A DNA stretch of 64,000 nt from Euphorbia lathyris (lineage: Eukaryota; Streptophyta; Magnoliopsida; Malpighiales; Euphorbiaceae). Each line of letters opens with the position of its first letter. Positions within the stretch are counted from its first letter, which is position 1. The translations under genes were made by a program, and so were the position numbers. Shown here one piece after another: positions 49,279-59,654 of this stretch. The stretch covers positions 84,585,501 to 84,649,500 of the forward strand of contig NC_088916.1 of assembly GCF_963576675.1 (NCBI RefSeq), written 5' to 3'. The notes beneath the pieces were generated by a model, which had not been told where the DNA came from, made no database searches, and worked only from the letters and a program-made list of their open reading frames with translations.

Positions 49279-50471
49279 ATGGGTAGGAAAGGCAAAGCCA
49301 AGGTCGTCGTCGAGAATGAAGCCGAATCTGAGGTCGAGTTCGACGAAAGCCTCCAAGCTAAGTATGATCCACCCTTTGGTCTTATTGATGAACGTGAGGG
49401 GATATTGTACGATATATTTTCCAAGCAAGATCTTGCTACATACATAGTTGTTGATCAAACTTATTTATCGAGTATAGGCTTAAAAAAGGATTTCAATGAA
49501 ATCCTCAAATTCCACGGCTGGTATAGACTAGCCACAAAACAGACTCCAGTTTATCACAACTTTACTATGGAATTTTTGACCACTTGGAAAAAAGAGCTAC
49601 CCTTGGGCGATGGGAAGCATTCTTTTAGACTAAACGGTAAACCTTACCGTCTCGATGATACCACACTAGCAGCCCTAATGGGAGTCTATAACAACCCAGA
49701 GGCAATCTCAGACTTTGAGAAACCTATGACAAAAGATATGGCTTGGGAACAATTGACAGGCATATCAGACTTTGACTCCCAGACTGCTAGCCTAGTCGCT
49801 CTCCTAGACCCACTTCTCAACCTTGTTCACAAATTTGTGGCCACAACTTATTGGGCAAAAACGAGAGCAATAAAGTCTCAAAGATAGAATTGCTCATACT
49901 ATGGTGTGTGGCCAACCACAAACACGTGAATAATGTCAAGACCATATTTGAAAGCTTCTCAAGCCAAACGAGTAGGAAACGCGGTTCCCTAGGTCTTGGG
50001 CACTTAGTTACCAACCTACTTGAGAGCCAATTCAAAAATTTGGACAACCCCAAAATTGCTGTTTACCCTACTTTGCTTAACTCCAAGTTTTTGGGGAAAT
50101 CTACTTTTCATGAAGTCTTAAACAGGAACCCAACCGGAGGAGCAAGCTCTAGCAGAGGGGGACGGAAAAGAGCACGAATTCCACCACAACATAGGGACGA
50201 GGGACCTGAGGAAGAAGAACCTGCGACAGCAGGAGACCAAAGGGAACACCAAGCGCCGGGGACGGAGGCCCAGTTCCAAGCCATCAACACCATGATGGCA
50301 GAAATGCGAGATCTTAACCTACGGACCTTTAACACTGTTCAACAGATGGACCAACGGTTCACCAACTTTGAGCAGAATATGGACCGAAGGCTTTTGGGTC
50401 TTGAATACGTAGCGGCAGATTACTGCGAGCGCTACAACATGCCTTGGCCATACCCCCTGGCCGATCAGTAA
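49279..50471 (+). pseudogene. ATHILA ORF1/env-like gene, copy B
   Basis: Same organisation as 36,866-38,058, with the frame change at about 49,850. The first frame stops at 49,885-49,887 (TAG), where copy A has CAG (37,472). Since that stretch lies beyond the frame change, the stop need not affect the ancestral product. Other differences include G-to-A at the GGCGGTGGG/GGCGATGGG site. Confidence 0.8.
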
Positions 50472-52029
50472 GTTGTCTTCTCCACCCTAACTCTTTACAC
50501 TCGTACTTCATGATTTGTGATGCAATGTTGGAACTTATTGCATATTTTTAGTGTGAGGAGGAGGGGTAGACAAACTTACAAAAATTGTATAAATTTTTAA
50601 TTTTTGTTGCGTCGTGTCTAGTTTAGTTTAGCGTTTTTGGGTTTTGTTTATGTTTTTGCATGTTTAGGACCTAAAACCGTGAACCTCCTTCGAATCTAAA
50701 CTTCGTTATTTGTCTTTGAGAGCTGAGAACCGAATCTAAAATTGCATGACAACTAGTTTAGGCGTAGGACACAACTCTTGTATCTGTAAAAGCATGAGCT
50801 AAAGTTTGCATTTAGACCCTACTTTTGAAGAAATGCTAAAATCATTACTTAGGTAGATAACTTAAGAATTGAAGGCATGTGACATTAAACTTGAGTTTGG
50901 GGAAAACTAGTAAACACAAAATTGAAACCCAAAGAATTGTGAGTTGAATTTGAGCCTAAGAGCGAACATCAAAAAGCTCTTTTTCTTGACATTTTTGTGT
51001 GAATGCTTTGACTTGTGGAAGATTACAGATTTTGCACCTAATACTGTGTTGAACCTACATGCAATGGTTTGAGATGATAAACGATGAATCAACCTCATTA
51101 GAATTAACCCTTTTCTTTACCTTATTTCTTCTTTTTCATCCACTCTAAGAAGCCCCTTTGAGCCTACGTTTTTGTAGTTTATAGATTTTTCTTTCGTTCT
51201 AACCTGTTTTTGCAAACCACAACTTGGTTTGCTATTTAACCCAATTTCTTTTGCAAAGCTCAAATAGAGCCTTTGTTTTCTTCTAGCGCTTTATCTTTGT
51301 TTATGTCATTACAGTAGCAAGCCAAAAGGCTAAGAAGTGAATGAGCATCACTATCCCAAAAAGAAAAAGAGAAAAACAGAAAAAGAAAAAAAAAGAAAAG
51401 AAAAGAGACGAACAAAAGGGAAGAACTTCATTCCCCAGTTCTTAAAAAAATAAAAAACGTCTCAAGGAAACATCCCAAAAAGAAAATAATAAGGGATGAA
51501 TAAAAAGCTCAGTCACTTCATATTTGCTAAAGCCATTTGAACTTTGTTTTTATAGCGCTAGAACTAATAACCCTTGTTGTACCTTTAACCCTCTAACCAC
51601 ATTACAACCCCGATTAGAGGCTGTTTTTGATATCATCGGAATCATATAGCATAGTAGAGGAACGCGGATGAACGTGCAAAATCAACGTAATCCTAAGCAA
51701 GAACATAAGCCGAGAGTAAACACCTTAGCCACCAAAAATTGTGTGAAATGAGTGAACTACCTATGGTGAGGTGTTTTACTTAGCGATCCCCTCAAGCTCG
51801 TTTAATTGAACATGTGTCCATTTGCTTAAAACTATGACCCATGATAATTGAAATGCGGCTTTTGGATATCGTGTCTCTACTTTGTATTTCCGAATGCATG
51901 TAATTACAGATGCTCGAAATTGTGTCAAACACCTAGTCAAACCGGGAGGTTTTCTAGCTTGCTTGTGATGGCGGGTTTAGTTTTTTTAGTTTACTTGGGG
52001 ACAAGTAAAGTTTTAAGTGCGAGGAGGTT
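50472..52029 (+). other. 3' internal non-coding region of element 2
   Basis: Nearly identical to 38,059-39,615, with a one-base indel near 50,770 and a few substitutions. No coding capacity. GTGCGAGGAGG precedes the truncated LTR. Confidence 0.7.
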
Positions 52030-52190
52030 TGATAGGGGTCAAAAACCCCTATCTTTGGGTACGGTTTTAGGACAGGTTTTAGCGTTATTTAGTTAATAAG
52101 CGAGCAATTCTCGCATTTAAATGCTTTTGTGTGAGTTAGTCAGAAATTGGAAACGTTCTATTTACTTTTCGTCGTTTTAGGCTCGTTTTA
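52030..52190 (+). repeat. 3' LTR of element 2, truncated after 161 bp
   Basis: Begins TGATAGGGG and carries the 3'-LTR-specific bases (AAAAACCCC, GGACAGG). It is cut at GGCTCGTTTTA and joined to Copia pol sequence. Confidence 0.93.
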
Positions 52191-52191
52191 T

Positions 52192-52263
52192 CGTCATCAA
52201 CCTGAAAGGTACGGTTTTGTCGTGACACGTCATCAACCTGAAAGGTACGGTTTTGTCGTGACT
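52192..52263 (+). repeat. 36-bp direct tandem duplication at the junction
   Basis: A 36-bp unit beginning CGTCATCAACCTGAAAGGTA lies at 52,192 and again at 52,228 (last base differs). It encodes the doubled peptide RHQPERYGFVVT and sits exactly at the Athila-Copia breakpoint, as small duplications at repaired double-strand breaks do. Confidence 0.93.
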
Positions 52264-53905
52264 GATGATGGGGACATAATGGTCGATGACCAGGATGAGC
52301 CCAAGACTTATCAAGAGGCTATTGAAAGCCCACAATCAGATCAATGGCGTAAAGCTATGGAGGCTGAAATACAGTCTATGCGTGATAACCAAGTGTGGAA
52401 CTTGGTGGATCCACCTTCGGGTGTTAAAACGATTGCCTGCAGGTGGTGTTTCAAATTAAAAGCCGATAACACCTTCAAGGGGCGACTGGTGGCAAAAGGT
52501 TATAGACAAATCCAAGGAATTGACTATGATGAAACCTTTTCACCAGTTGCTATGTTCAAATCCATTAGGATAGTACTAGCCATAGCTGCATGGTATAACT
52601 ATGAGATATGGCAGATGGATGTTAAAACCGCTTTCCTGAATGGGAAGTTACTCGAAGATGTCTACATGACACAACCAGAGGGTTTTATCGATCCAAAGTA
52701 TCCTAACCGAGTATGTAAGCTTCAAAGATCCATTTATGGATTGAAGCAAGCATCTAGGTCTTAGAATCAGAGATTCAATGAAGCCATAACTGAATATGGT
52801 TTCGTGCAGAATCCTGATGAACCCTGTGTGTATATGAAATTTAGTGGGAGCATATCCACTTTCCTGATATTGTATGTCGATGACATACTGCTCATTGGAG
52901 GCGATATACCAACACTGCAAGGCGTGAAGCAGTGGTTGAGTAAATGCTTCGCAGTGAAAGACTTAGGAGAAGCCGAAACGATCTTAGGGATCAGGATCTA
53001 CAGAGATAGATCCAACAGACTTCTAGGCTTGAGTCAGGCAACGTACATAGACAAAGTTCTTAGAAGATTCAGCATGGACCAGGCTAAGAAAGGATTCATG
53101 CCTATGCGCCATGGGTTGAAACTTGGTAAGAAAGATTGTCCTCAGACAAAGCAGGACAGAGAGAACATGGAAAAGGTCCCATATGCGTCAGCTATAGGAT
53201 CCATCATGTACTCTATGTTATGTACAAGGCCAGATGTTGCATTTGCACTTAGCATGACTAGCCTGTACCAGCCAGATCCCGGCGAGGAGCACTGGAAGGC
53301 AGTTAAGGCTATCCTAAAGTACCTTAAACGTACCAAGGATCTTTTTTTTAGTTTTTGGTGGGCAAGAGGAGTTGGCAGTATCAGGTTACACTGATGCATG
53401 TTTTGAGACTGATGAGGACCAAAAACAATCACAGTTTGGTTATGTTTTTCTCCTGAATGGCGGTGCCATTAGTTGGAGATCCTCAAAGCAGCCTACCATT
53501 GCCGATTCTACAACGGAAGCTGAGTACATAGCTGCATGCGACGCTGCAAAGGAAGCAGTTTGGATCAAGAAGTTCGTAACTGACTTAGGTGTAGTTCCTA
53601 CTATCCTAGGTGCAGTTGATGTTTTCTGTGATAACAACGGTGCCATAGCACAAGCACTCGAGCCCCGATCACACAAGAGATCCAAACATGTACTTAGAAA
53701 GTTTCACCTCATCCGGGAGATCCAGGCGAGAGGTGACATTACATTACAGAGAGTTGACACCGAGAACAATGTCGCAGATCCGTTTACCAAGGCACTTGCA
53801 CAATGCCTACATGATGGTCATACTAGATCTATAGGGATTAGGGCAATGCCTAAGAACTAGGGCACACCAACAAGGGATAGCATCGAGAATAGTATCGTAA
53901 TGATA
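52192..53905 (+). pseudogene. Copia reverse transcriptase/RNase H, broken
   Basis: C-terminal part of a plant Ty1/Copia polyprotein. In order it contains the RT start (EAIESPQSDQWRKAMEAE), DVKTAFLNG, YGLKQASRS, the catalytic YVDD (about 52,872-52,883), and RNase H with STTEAEY and RSKHVLRKFHLIRE. The frame is interrupted by TAG at 52,762 (a conserved Trp position) and by a frame change near 53,341-53,372, next to a T-run, before SGYTDACFETDED. The coding part ends at 53,860. Gag, protease, integrase and the 3' LTR are missing. The first bases lie directly against the truncated Athila LTR. Confidence 0.92.
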
Positions 53906-56800
53906 AAAGCGGGGGTTGAGCGAGACGGGCTAGTTCCAAGCAAGGCAAGGTATAAAGAGTTACTGCCGATAGCAGGGGATTCGAATCCTCCGGCAATCAA
54001 ATCAGGAGAAGGGACTTAACCCAGCACTGACCGAAGCATAAGTTGCCTTCATGCCAGCGTCTTGGGCTGACCTCTAACTAGAAAGAAATCTCATAAGAGA
54101 AATCGCAGACTTAGTTAGCGAAGAAGCTGCTGCAAAGTCCTGATTCATTTGCTGCTGCGGAACCAGAATCGATTCAGATAATCAAGGAAAGAAGAAGTTC
54201 TTGCTGTTGAATCATCCTCAGGGGATGAATCCTAAAATACTAAGTTAAAGTTGCTAAGCTCATGCAACCAAAACAAAAGGGGGATCAGACCCTCTTTAGG
54301 CAAGGAAAGCAGTAACTAAGGCAAACAATATATGCCCGAGGAAGAAAGGCAGCTAGCTTGGTTGTAGATACCACATAGGTAGGTAGTGAGAACGAAGATA
54401 TGAATCAAGTGCATTCTAAATGCTAAGGAAAAGGACCGATACCGCGACCAACTGAGATAGTTATGAATCGATCTATTTAAGACAGAAAGACAGCCTAGAA
54501 AAGATTCTCCAATCCCTTGACTTTCACTTCTCGCATTGAAGGTGAATGAGTTAACCCACTAGACTAGAGGGAATCGGCCAGCCGCGCCCTTTAGCAGTGA
54601 GCTTTAGTCGACCAGAGGGTGACGAAGGAAAGTACTCGGTCATAGGTGAAGGAACGTCCACTATGTCTCCCGGGAAAGTCCTCTTTCTAGCGCTGGCCTT
54701 GTTTCGGCTTAAAGCAGAGCAGCAGACAGGGGAGAAAGAGGATAGGATGAAGCCCAAAACGAAAGAAAGCAAGAACGAAAGTCTGTCATATACGATATGG
54801 GAAGGGAATGGATTTGTCCCAACCTGTCTTTGATTCCAGGGCAGCTCGACTTCCGGCTAGAGGAGAAAGCCCACGGAGCGGTCTCGAGTTCGCCCTTAAT
54901 GAAATAGAATCAAGAAAGGAAGTAGCTCGACGGCTTGGAGAGTCAGCTTCACGGGCGGGTGACGTACCAAACTCCGAGCAAAGACCGGATCCACCCTTGA
55001 CCTACCCTTTTCAAAGAACAATTCCCCCCGAGGCCCACTTTGTGTAAGCGCCCCTTTACAAGCAACTTTCATTAGTTTTGCATTCAAAAATCTTATGTCA
55101 AGGAATTGGAGGCATTTGCCAGTAGAAGAGGGCTGAGCTACTACATTTTATTTGATCTCTAAGTTAGCATTACCTAGTTCTAAGACTAGTAGGGCTATGA
55201 AAAGCATCTGTGCTGTACTGACTTAGTGGTGTATTGCTAGTGGACTGAGAGGAGAAGAAGGAAAGAAACTCGCTCGACCACGCCGGGCTAAATACAACTA
55301 TACCCGAAAAGCAGGACGGAGTAGGACGGGAAACTACTGTATATGAATAGTAAAATACTGCTCCATAGGCAAGAAAGACGGATTCTTCAAGTGTTCCACT
55401 CCTTAGCAAGAGTCTTTCAATGGGAAAATACTGATCCACTGGACCGACATCGGAAGACAACTTCAAATAAAGGTAGTCAAGGCAAGTGCATAGGCGGCAT
55501 TCCAATCACTATCAAGAAATTGGTATTGCGTATACATATAGTATAAAAGAAGAGGGACAAGGTTGGTTGACTAAATAGAACTAAGCTAACAGCAGCGGAT
55601 ATGCGACATCCTTTTTAACTAAATAAAGACTGTCCTTTCGAACCAATATAGGATCCATAGGGAGTCTCTTTTGAGTTCCCATCCCTTCGTTCTGCATTCC
55701 TGTCGGTTGAAGTTCTCTTTGCTTCTTGGGGGAGAGAAGCGGCATCGTCCGCCACGTGCTCTGAAAAACCTCTGTTTCGATGGTGAAATGTCGAGAATTC
55801 TTTTGGGAGTCTGGGGATCTTTCTTCGCATGGGATTCTACAACTTCTACAGCTTCTGCTGCATCAACGGCCTTGAAAGAGTGGAATGTGGTTATAGATTG
55901 ATTTGGCGTGGCGGGAAATCGGTTGAAATAAGCATCTGACCTAAGGGTGGAGGTTTTTCTGTAAACAAAGGAGGCTTACTCTGTGTATGTCTGAAGAGAA
56001 TCTGTCGTCGTGGGTCCGAGAAGGATAATTGATCAAAGGGCAAGGTTGGATCTGTCCCAGATTTCTAGCTGATAGTGTATACTTTATGCACCGTTGAGAT
56101 CATTCCTTGAGTCATTTTAGTCCCTTAGATGGGTATTTCATTGGTTTAAAGTATAAGCTATCAAATCTTTTTTCTGTCTCTTAATTATGATATGATCGTC
56201 GAAAACCAAGATCACAGCCTGAACATATGTCTTTTGTCTCTTATTGCGGGCTATTCCCCGGGGTAACACAGAAGTAACTAAGAAAGCGGTGAATCGATTG
56301 TGTCACTGGTATTGGTTCACTCCGAGTTGTCGATGGCTCAGCACCTCTCGTGCAAACACCGGTATGAGTAGACTGATGCTTGTGTGTGCCACGGATAAGT
56401 ACGCGTCTTATTATATATTATTCTTATTATATAATAATATATAATAAGCTAAAATTAATAAGCTAAAATGAGATGAGTTCGGAAAATCGACCGAAATTTA
56501 GAATAGGAATCAAAGTCAAATTCACTTGAAGACGGGAAACCCATCCCAACAAGATGCTCAGTCTCCCCTGCTATATAAGGATCAATCAGCCCCTCGAACC
56601 AGTTTAAATCTAGTTCTGAGAACCGTTTGTTCCACTTATCTCGCGCAAAACGAACTCTCGGGGCCCAAATTGAACTTAAGGATAAGGAGAACCTGGTGCA
56701 AAACAGAGCCTTTTGAAGCCAACAGATAGTTCTCTCGCGACGAAGTAGCGAAGCGCAAAGAATTCTATTATTACGAAGTCAATTCAAGTTTTGGCCATGC
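53906..56800. other. non-coding DNA
   Basis: No gene was recognised. Open frames at 54,597-54,833, 54,808-55,047, 55,170-55,505 (minus) and 55,671-55,901 have no familiar domains and overlap opposite-strand frames. GGGGATTCGAATCCTCC at about 53,977 looks like a T-arm without a tRNA. An AT-rich palindromic stretch with TATTATATAATAATATA lies at about 56,405-56,455. Confidence 0.45.
54092..54100 (+). promoter_or_regulatory. mitochondrial promoter-like CATAAGAGA
   Basis: An exact match to the dicot mitochondrial promoter core CRTAAGAGA, preceded by A-rich AGAAAGAAATCT. It could drive transcription towards the atp1 fragment 3.2 kb downstream, but no intervening gene supports this. Confidence 0.3.
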
Positions 56801-57337
56801 ACGAATAGTCTAAACTAGCGGACTTGCGCTAGGGTTGTACCAGAGCTGTGCTCCTCCTCAAAGAAAGCTAAAAAGTAATGATATTGCAATCGTGGGACAA
56901 AAGACGCTACCATTACTTCCCGTGACTGTGAATCTCCCCCTAGATGTTGCAGGGGCACAGCAAGAAGAGAGTGAAGAAGAAGAAGAGAGTGACGCAAAGT
57001 AGGAGTACCCGGATGAGGAAGATGCCCGGTTATGGGAACTTATCCTTAATAGAAGGGCAGATAAGAGAACATGAATTGGCACACGGAGTGGAGCCGCCCT
57101 CTTCCGGAGAAAGGAAAGAACGCAGCCATGTTCTGCTCGACGATCTCGAGCTCTCCACGGGGACCGATGTCGAGACTCTCCGTGAATGTTCAAAGCGTCT
57201 CGATATGGGTGGAGACGCTCCAGGAAGACAGAGAGTTGCTTCGGTCTATGATTTGGGAGTGTCTCCGCCGTAGGTAATATGGGGGGATTATGCGCAGCGG
57301 CATTCCCCCTTTACAATAAATAATAATTGCTTTCATC
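56801..57337 (+). other. upstream region of the atp1 fragment
   Basis: Holds several overlapping open frames (56,944-57,273 and 57,071-57,277) and a continuous acidic-coding stretch around 56,960-57,000 broken by stops. No family was recognised. The last 30 bases (ACAATAAATAATAATTGC up to the ATG) look like an AT-rich mitochondrial 5' untranslated end, so the natural atp1 leader may be retained. Confidence 0.4.
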
Positions 57338-57826
57338 ATGGAATTCTCTACCAGAAATAGAGCTTCGGAACTAACAACTCTACTAGAACGTCGAATTACT
57401 AACTATTACACAAATTTGAAAGTGGATGAGATCGGTCGAGTGGTATCAGTTAGAGATGGAATTGCACGTGTTTATGGATTAAATAAGATACAAGCTGGGG
57501 AAATGGTTGAATTTGGAAGCGGTGTGAAAGGAATTGCCTTGAATCTTGAGAATGAGAATGTAGGAATTGTTGTCTTTGGTAGTGATACCTCTATTAAAGA
57601 AGGAGATCTTGTAAAGCGCACGGGATCCACCATTGTACATATTCCGGCGGGAAAGGCTATGCTAGGCCGTGTGGTCGACGGGTTGGGAGTACCAATTGAT
57701 GGAAGAGGGGCTCTAAGCGATCACGAGCTAAGACGTGTCGAAGTGAAAGCTCCTGGGATTATTGAACGTAAATCAGTGCACGAACCTATCCAAACTGGAT
57801 TATCTATTTTTAGATTTTTTTTGTGA
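57338..57826 (+). pseudogene. atp1: atp1 N-terminal third (ATP synthase F1 alpha), truncated
   Basis: Residues 1-155 match mitochondrial ATP synthase subunit alpha: MEFSTRNR start, [69 protein letters not shown] and [18 protein letters not shown]. The usual product is about 505-510 residues. Here similarity ends at QTGL, before the P-loop (GDRQTGKT) segment, so the nucleotide-binding core is missing. Seven unrelated residues and TGA follow. Oddities suggest relaxed constraint: Arg in SVRDGIAR where Gly is usual, and an extra codon in [11 protein letters not shown]. It cannot work as an alpha subunit. It may donate promoter and start codon to the chimeric ORF behind it. Confidence 0.93.
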
Positions 57827-58340
57827 ATTTCTCATTAAAGCCCTCCCCCTCTTAATCTCCTTTTACATTTTCGGCGATCTGGAATCCCTGCAGGCCTTTT
57901 GTTTGGACTCCAGCGCGGAAGACGGAGATTCTGAGGCGGAAGACGGGGATTCTGAGGCGAAAGACGGGGATTCTGAGGCGGAAGACGGGGATTCTGAGGT
58001 TTCGGACGGGCCTGATCCGAATCATGATTCAGACTCAGACCCGGATGAATCGCCTGAAGAGAAGGAGGCCCGGGTCCGCGATGAAATTCGGCAGTTAATT
58101 TCAAACCAGATTCAGGAAGCTCTGACAAAGAATCCGTTGTCCTTCCAGGATAGGGAAGAAGCTGCCCTCGATATCATGGGGAACAAGCTCCAAATTCTTA
58201 CCAAAACAGATGTCTCAGAGCTCCGTGAATGGCGCTCTCGGATCGGACAAGATCCAACTCTGTTAAGGGGGATTCTGGGGGAGTATTTCTCGAAAAGAAA
58301 TGGAGAGAGAAACGGTGGCGGGAGCGGCAGTCGATCTTAG
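57762..58340 (+). CDS. chimeric ORF downstream of the atp1 head, acidic repeats
   Basis: An open frame of about 190 codons with no ATG near its start (first possible initiator TTG at 57,762), overlapping the atp1 fragment one frame off. The unique part begins after the T8 run at 57,815-57,822. It has a hydrophobic segment ([14 protein letters not shown]), four acidic heptads AEDGDSE (one with Lys), a further acidic stretch (DSDSDPDE), and a helix-prone C-terminal half (QREEAAL-type, through [13 protein letters not shown] to ILGEYFSKR). One base fewer in the T8 run would join it in frame to the atp1 head. Such atp-derived chimeras with a membrane segment are the usual structure of cytoplasmic male sterility ORFs, but nothing here proves function. 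The unique part was not identified. Confidence 0.5.
   Translation: MNVNQCTNLSKLDYLFLDFFCEFLIKALPLLISFYIFGDLESLQAFCLDSSAEDGDSEAEDGDSEAKDGDSEAEDGDSEVSDGPDPNHDSDSDPDESPEEKEARVRDEIRQLISNQIQEALTKNPLSFQDREEAALDIMGNKLQILTKTDVSELREWRSRIGQDPTLLRGILGEYFSKRNGERNGGGSGSRS
57915..57998 (+). repeat. 21-bp coding tandem repeat, 4 units
   Basis: Four head-to-tail units of GCGGAAGACGGGGATTCTGA plus G, with single-base changes (GGAGATT in unit 1, GCGAAAG in unit 3). Each unit encodes AEDGDSE or AKDGDSE, keeping the frame. Confidence 0.93.
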
Positions 58341-58516
58341 TGGGTGGGCTTCGGCTCGGGAGTAAGAACTAGTGATAGGGAAAAAATCAGAAGGAAGAAA
58401 TAGAATTCTGGGGCCATTTTGATAAAACTTTCGGAGTATGAGTCTTTTTTTTATGAGATCGTGTACAACAACCTTAACCGCACAAGGCGGGGCTGGACCT
58501 ACCTCCATCCCTAGAG

Positions 58517-58551
58517 GAGCCGTATGAGGCGGAAGCTCCACGTACAGTTTT
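58517..58551 (+). other. group II intron domain V
   Basis: GAGCCGTATGAGGCGGAAGC followed by TCCACGTACAGTTTT closely matches the catalytic domain V hairpin of plant mitochondrial group II introns (consensus start GAGCCGTATG, end CACGTACGGTTC). Following bases (GAAGCCGAGCC...) could be domain VI. No exon was recognised on either side, so this is the 3' end of an unassigned or orphan intron. It lies 176 bp after the chimeric ORF. Confidence 0.75.
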
Positions 58552-59447
58552 GAAGCCGAGCCTTTCCAGCAATGGGGCCTAGGGACCGATATGATGCTTG
58601 GTTTAGGTAGGGCGGCCGACCTACTACGGGCACCTGTAGGGATTAGTGCGTGAGACTGCGATCCACAAACTGACGTATGAGACTCACCCTTTACTTGGGA
58701 ATAAAGAGGGGAAAGATAGCATGTCACAAGAGCGAGGCGAGATCTGGAACCCTACTACGAGAGGGACGACTCGTGAGCCGGGCTTCTAGAGATGAGGCCT
58801 TTTAAGCCAAGTCAATTTCGGGCCACCAAACCCTGCAACTGATGAGAAGGCCCTATGGAGTAAAGGGAAGCGTGTACGTTGTCCCACTCTCTGCCTTCCA
58901 AAGGTGCCTAGAGGACGGGCCAGACGCAGCAGAGCGACAACCCGGGAGCGGATTCCCCATCGGTAGGGGGACAGGAGATGGCCATCTCGAGGCACATCAC
59001 GACCTACAGGCTACACCGGCGAGACCTGGGAGGGCAACCCGATTGGGAGTTAGAGGATCCATAGTACCTGCAGCCCCACGGACTTACTATTCATCATTTT
59101 TTAATGCGGGGGGAAGGGATCTCTTTTCTGCAATGGAAAAAACAGAGCGGATTTTACTCGGCACAACCTAACGATACATCCCATACCAATGATCTGTGCC
59201 TATAATGCGTTGCTAGATCTCTGCTCTAGAAAGGGGGAAAGCTGCAGCAACTGACTTTCATCCTTCGGATGTCCCAAAACAAGCAGGTAAAACGTAAGAC
59301 TTAAGATTTGCATTTTCTTTATCGAAGATAAATCCGAAAACAAGCAATTTTTTTTTAACGGATAAAACGTAAAAAGTCAAATTGAAATTTGATTTTTGAA
59401 GGGAAAAGTGATTGGAAGCCAAAAAGATGGTGTTTCATAACTTTTCA
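58552..59447. other. non-coding DNA after domain V
   Basis: No exon or known gene was recognised. A 109-codon open frame (58,842-59,171) has no familiar motif, and overlapping minus-strand frames exist. The sequence turns AT-rich after about 59,280. Confidence 0.4.
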
Positions 59448-59654
59448 GATTTCAATGACCTTCGTAGAAGGGAAATTCACTTTCATTCAAAAATCCTAGG
59501 AAAATGAAAGTTATCCGATTTCAATGATCGTCTATGAAGGGAAATTCACTTTCATTCAAAAATCTCGGGAAAATGAAAGTTGTCCGATTTCAACGATCGT
59601 CTATGAAGGGAAATTCACTTTCAACGAAAAATCCGGGTAAAATGAAAGTTTTCA
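59448..59654 (+). repeat. 69-bp tandem repeat, 3 units
   Basis: Units start at 59,448, 59,517 and 59,586, each GATTTCAAYGA...GAAGGGAAATTCACTTTCA...AAAATGAAAGTT. Each unit contains an inverted pair (ACTTTCATT / AATGAAAGT) able to form a hairpin. Partial, more diverged versions flank it (59,390-59,420 and 59,700-59,745). Confidence 0.93.

Larger units (their letters stand above)
43593..52190 (+). repeat. 8.6-kb duplicated block, copy B
   Basis: Direct repeat of 31,140-39,776, joined on the left to a Copia LTR and on the right to Copia pol. Because it carries the same left flank and the same GCTTA, it arose by copying DNA that already held the Athila element, not by a second integration. Confidence 0.97.
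44710..52190 (+). mobile_element. Athila-like element 2 (copy B), 3' truncated
   Basis: Contains a complete 5' LTR (44,710-46,363), a tRNA-Asp primer site (46,370-46,386), gag and ORF1-like genes, and only the first 161 bp of the 3' LTR (52,030-52,190). As in element 1, pol is missing. It shares the old frameshifts in gag and ORF1 with element 1 but lacks the early gag stop. Confidence 0.93.

Noticed and set aside
53970..53995. T-arm-like GGGGATTCGAATCCTCC
   Set aside because: No matching acceptor, D-arm or anticodon arm could be placed around it in either orientation.
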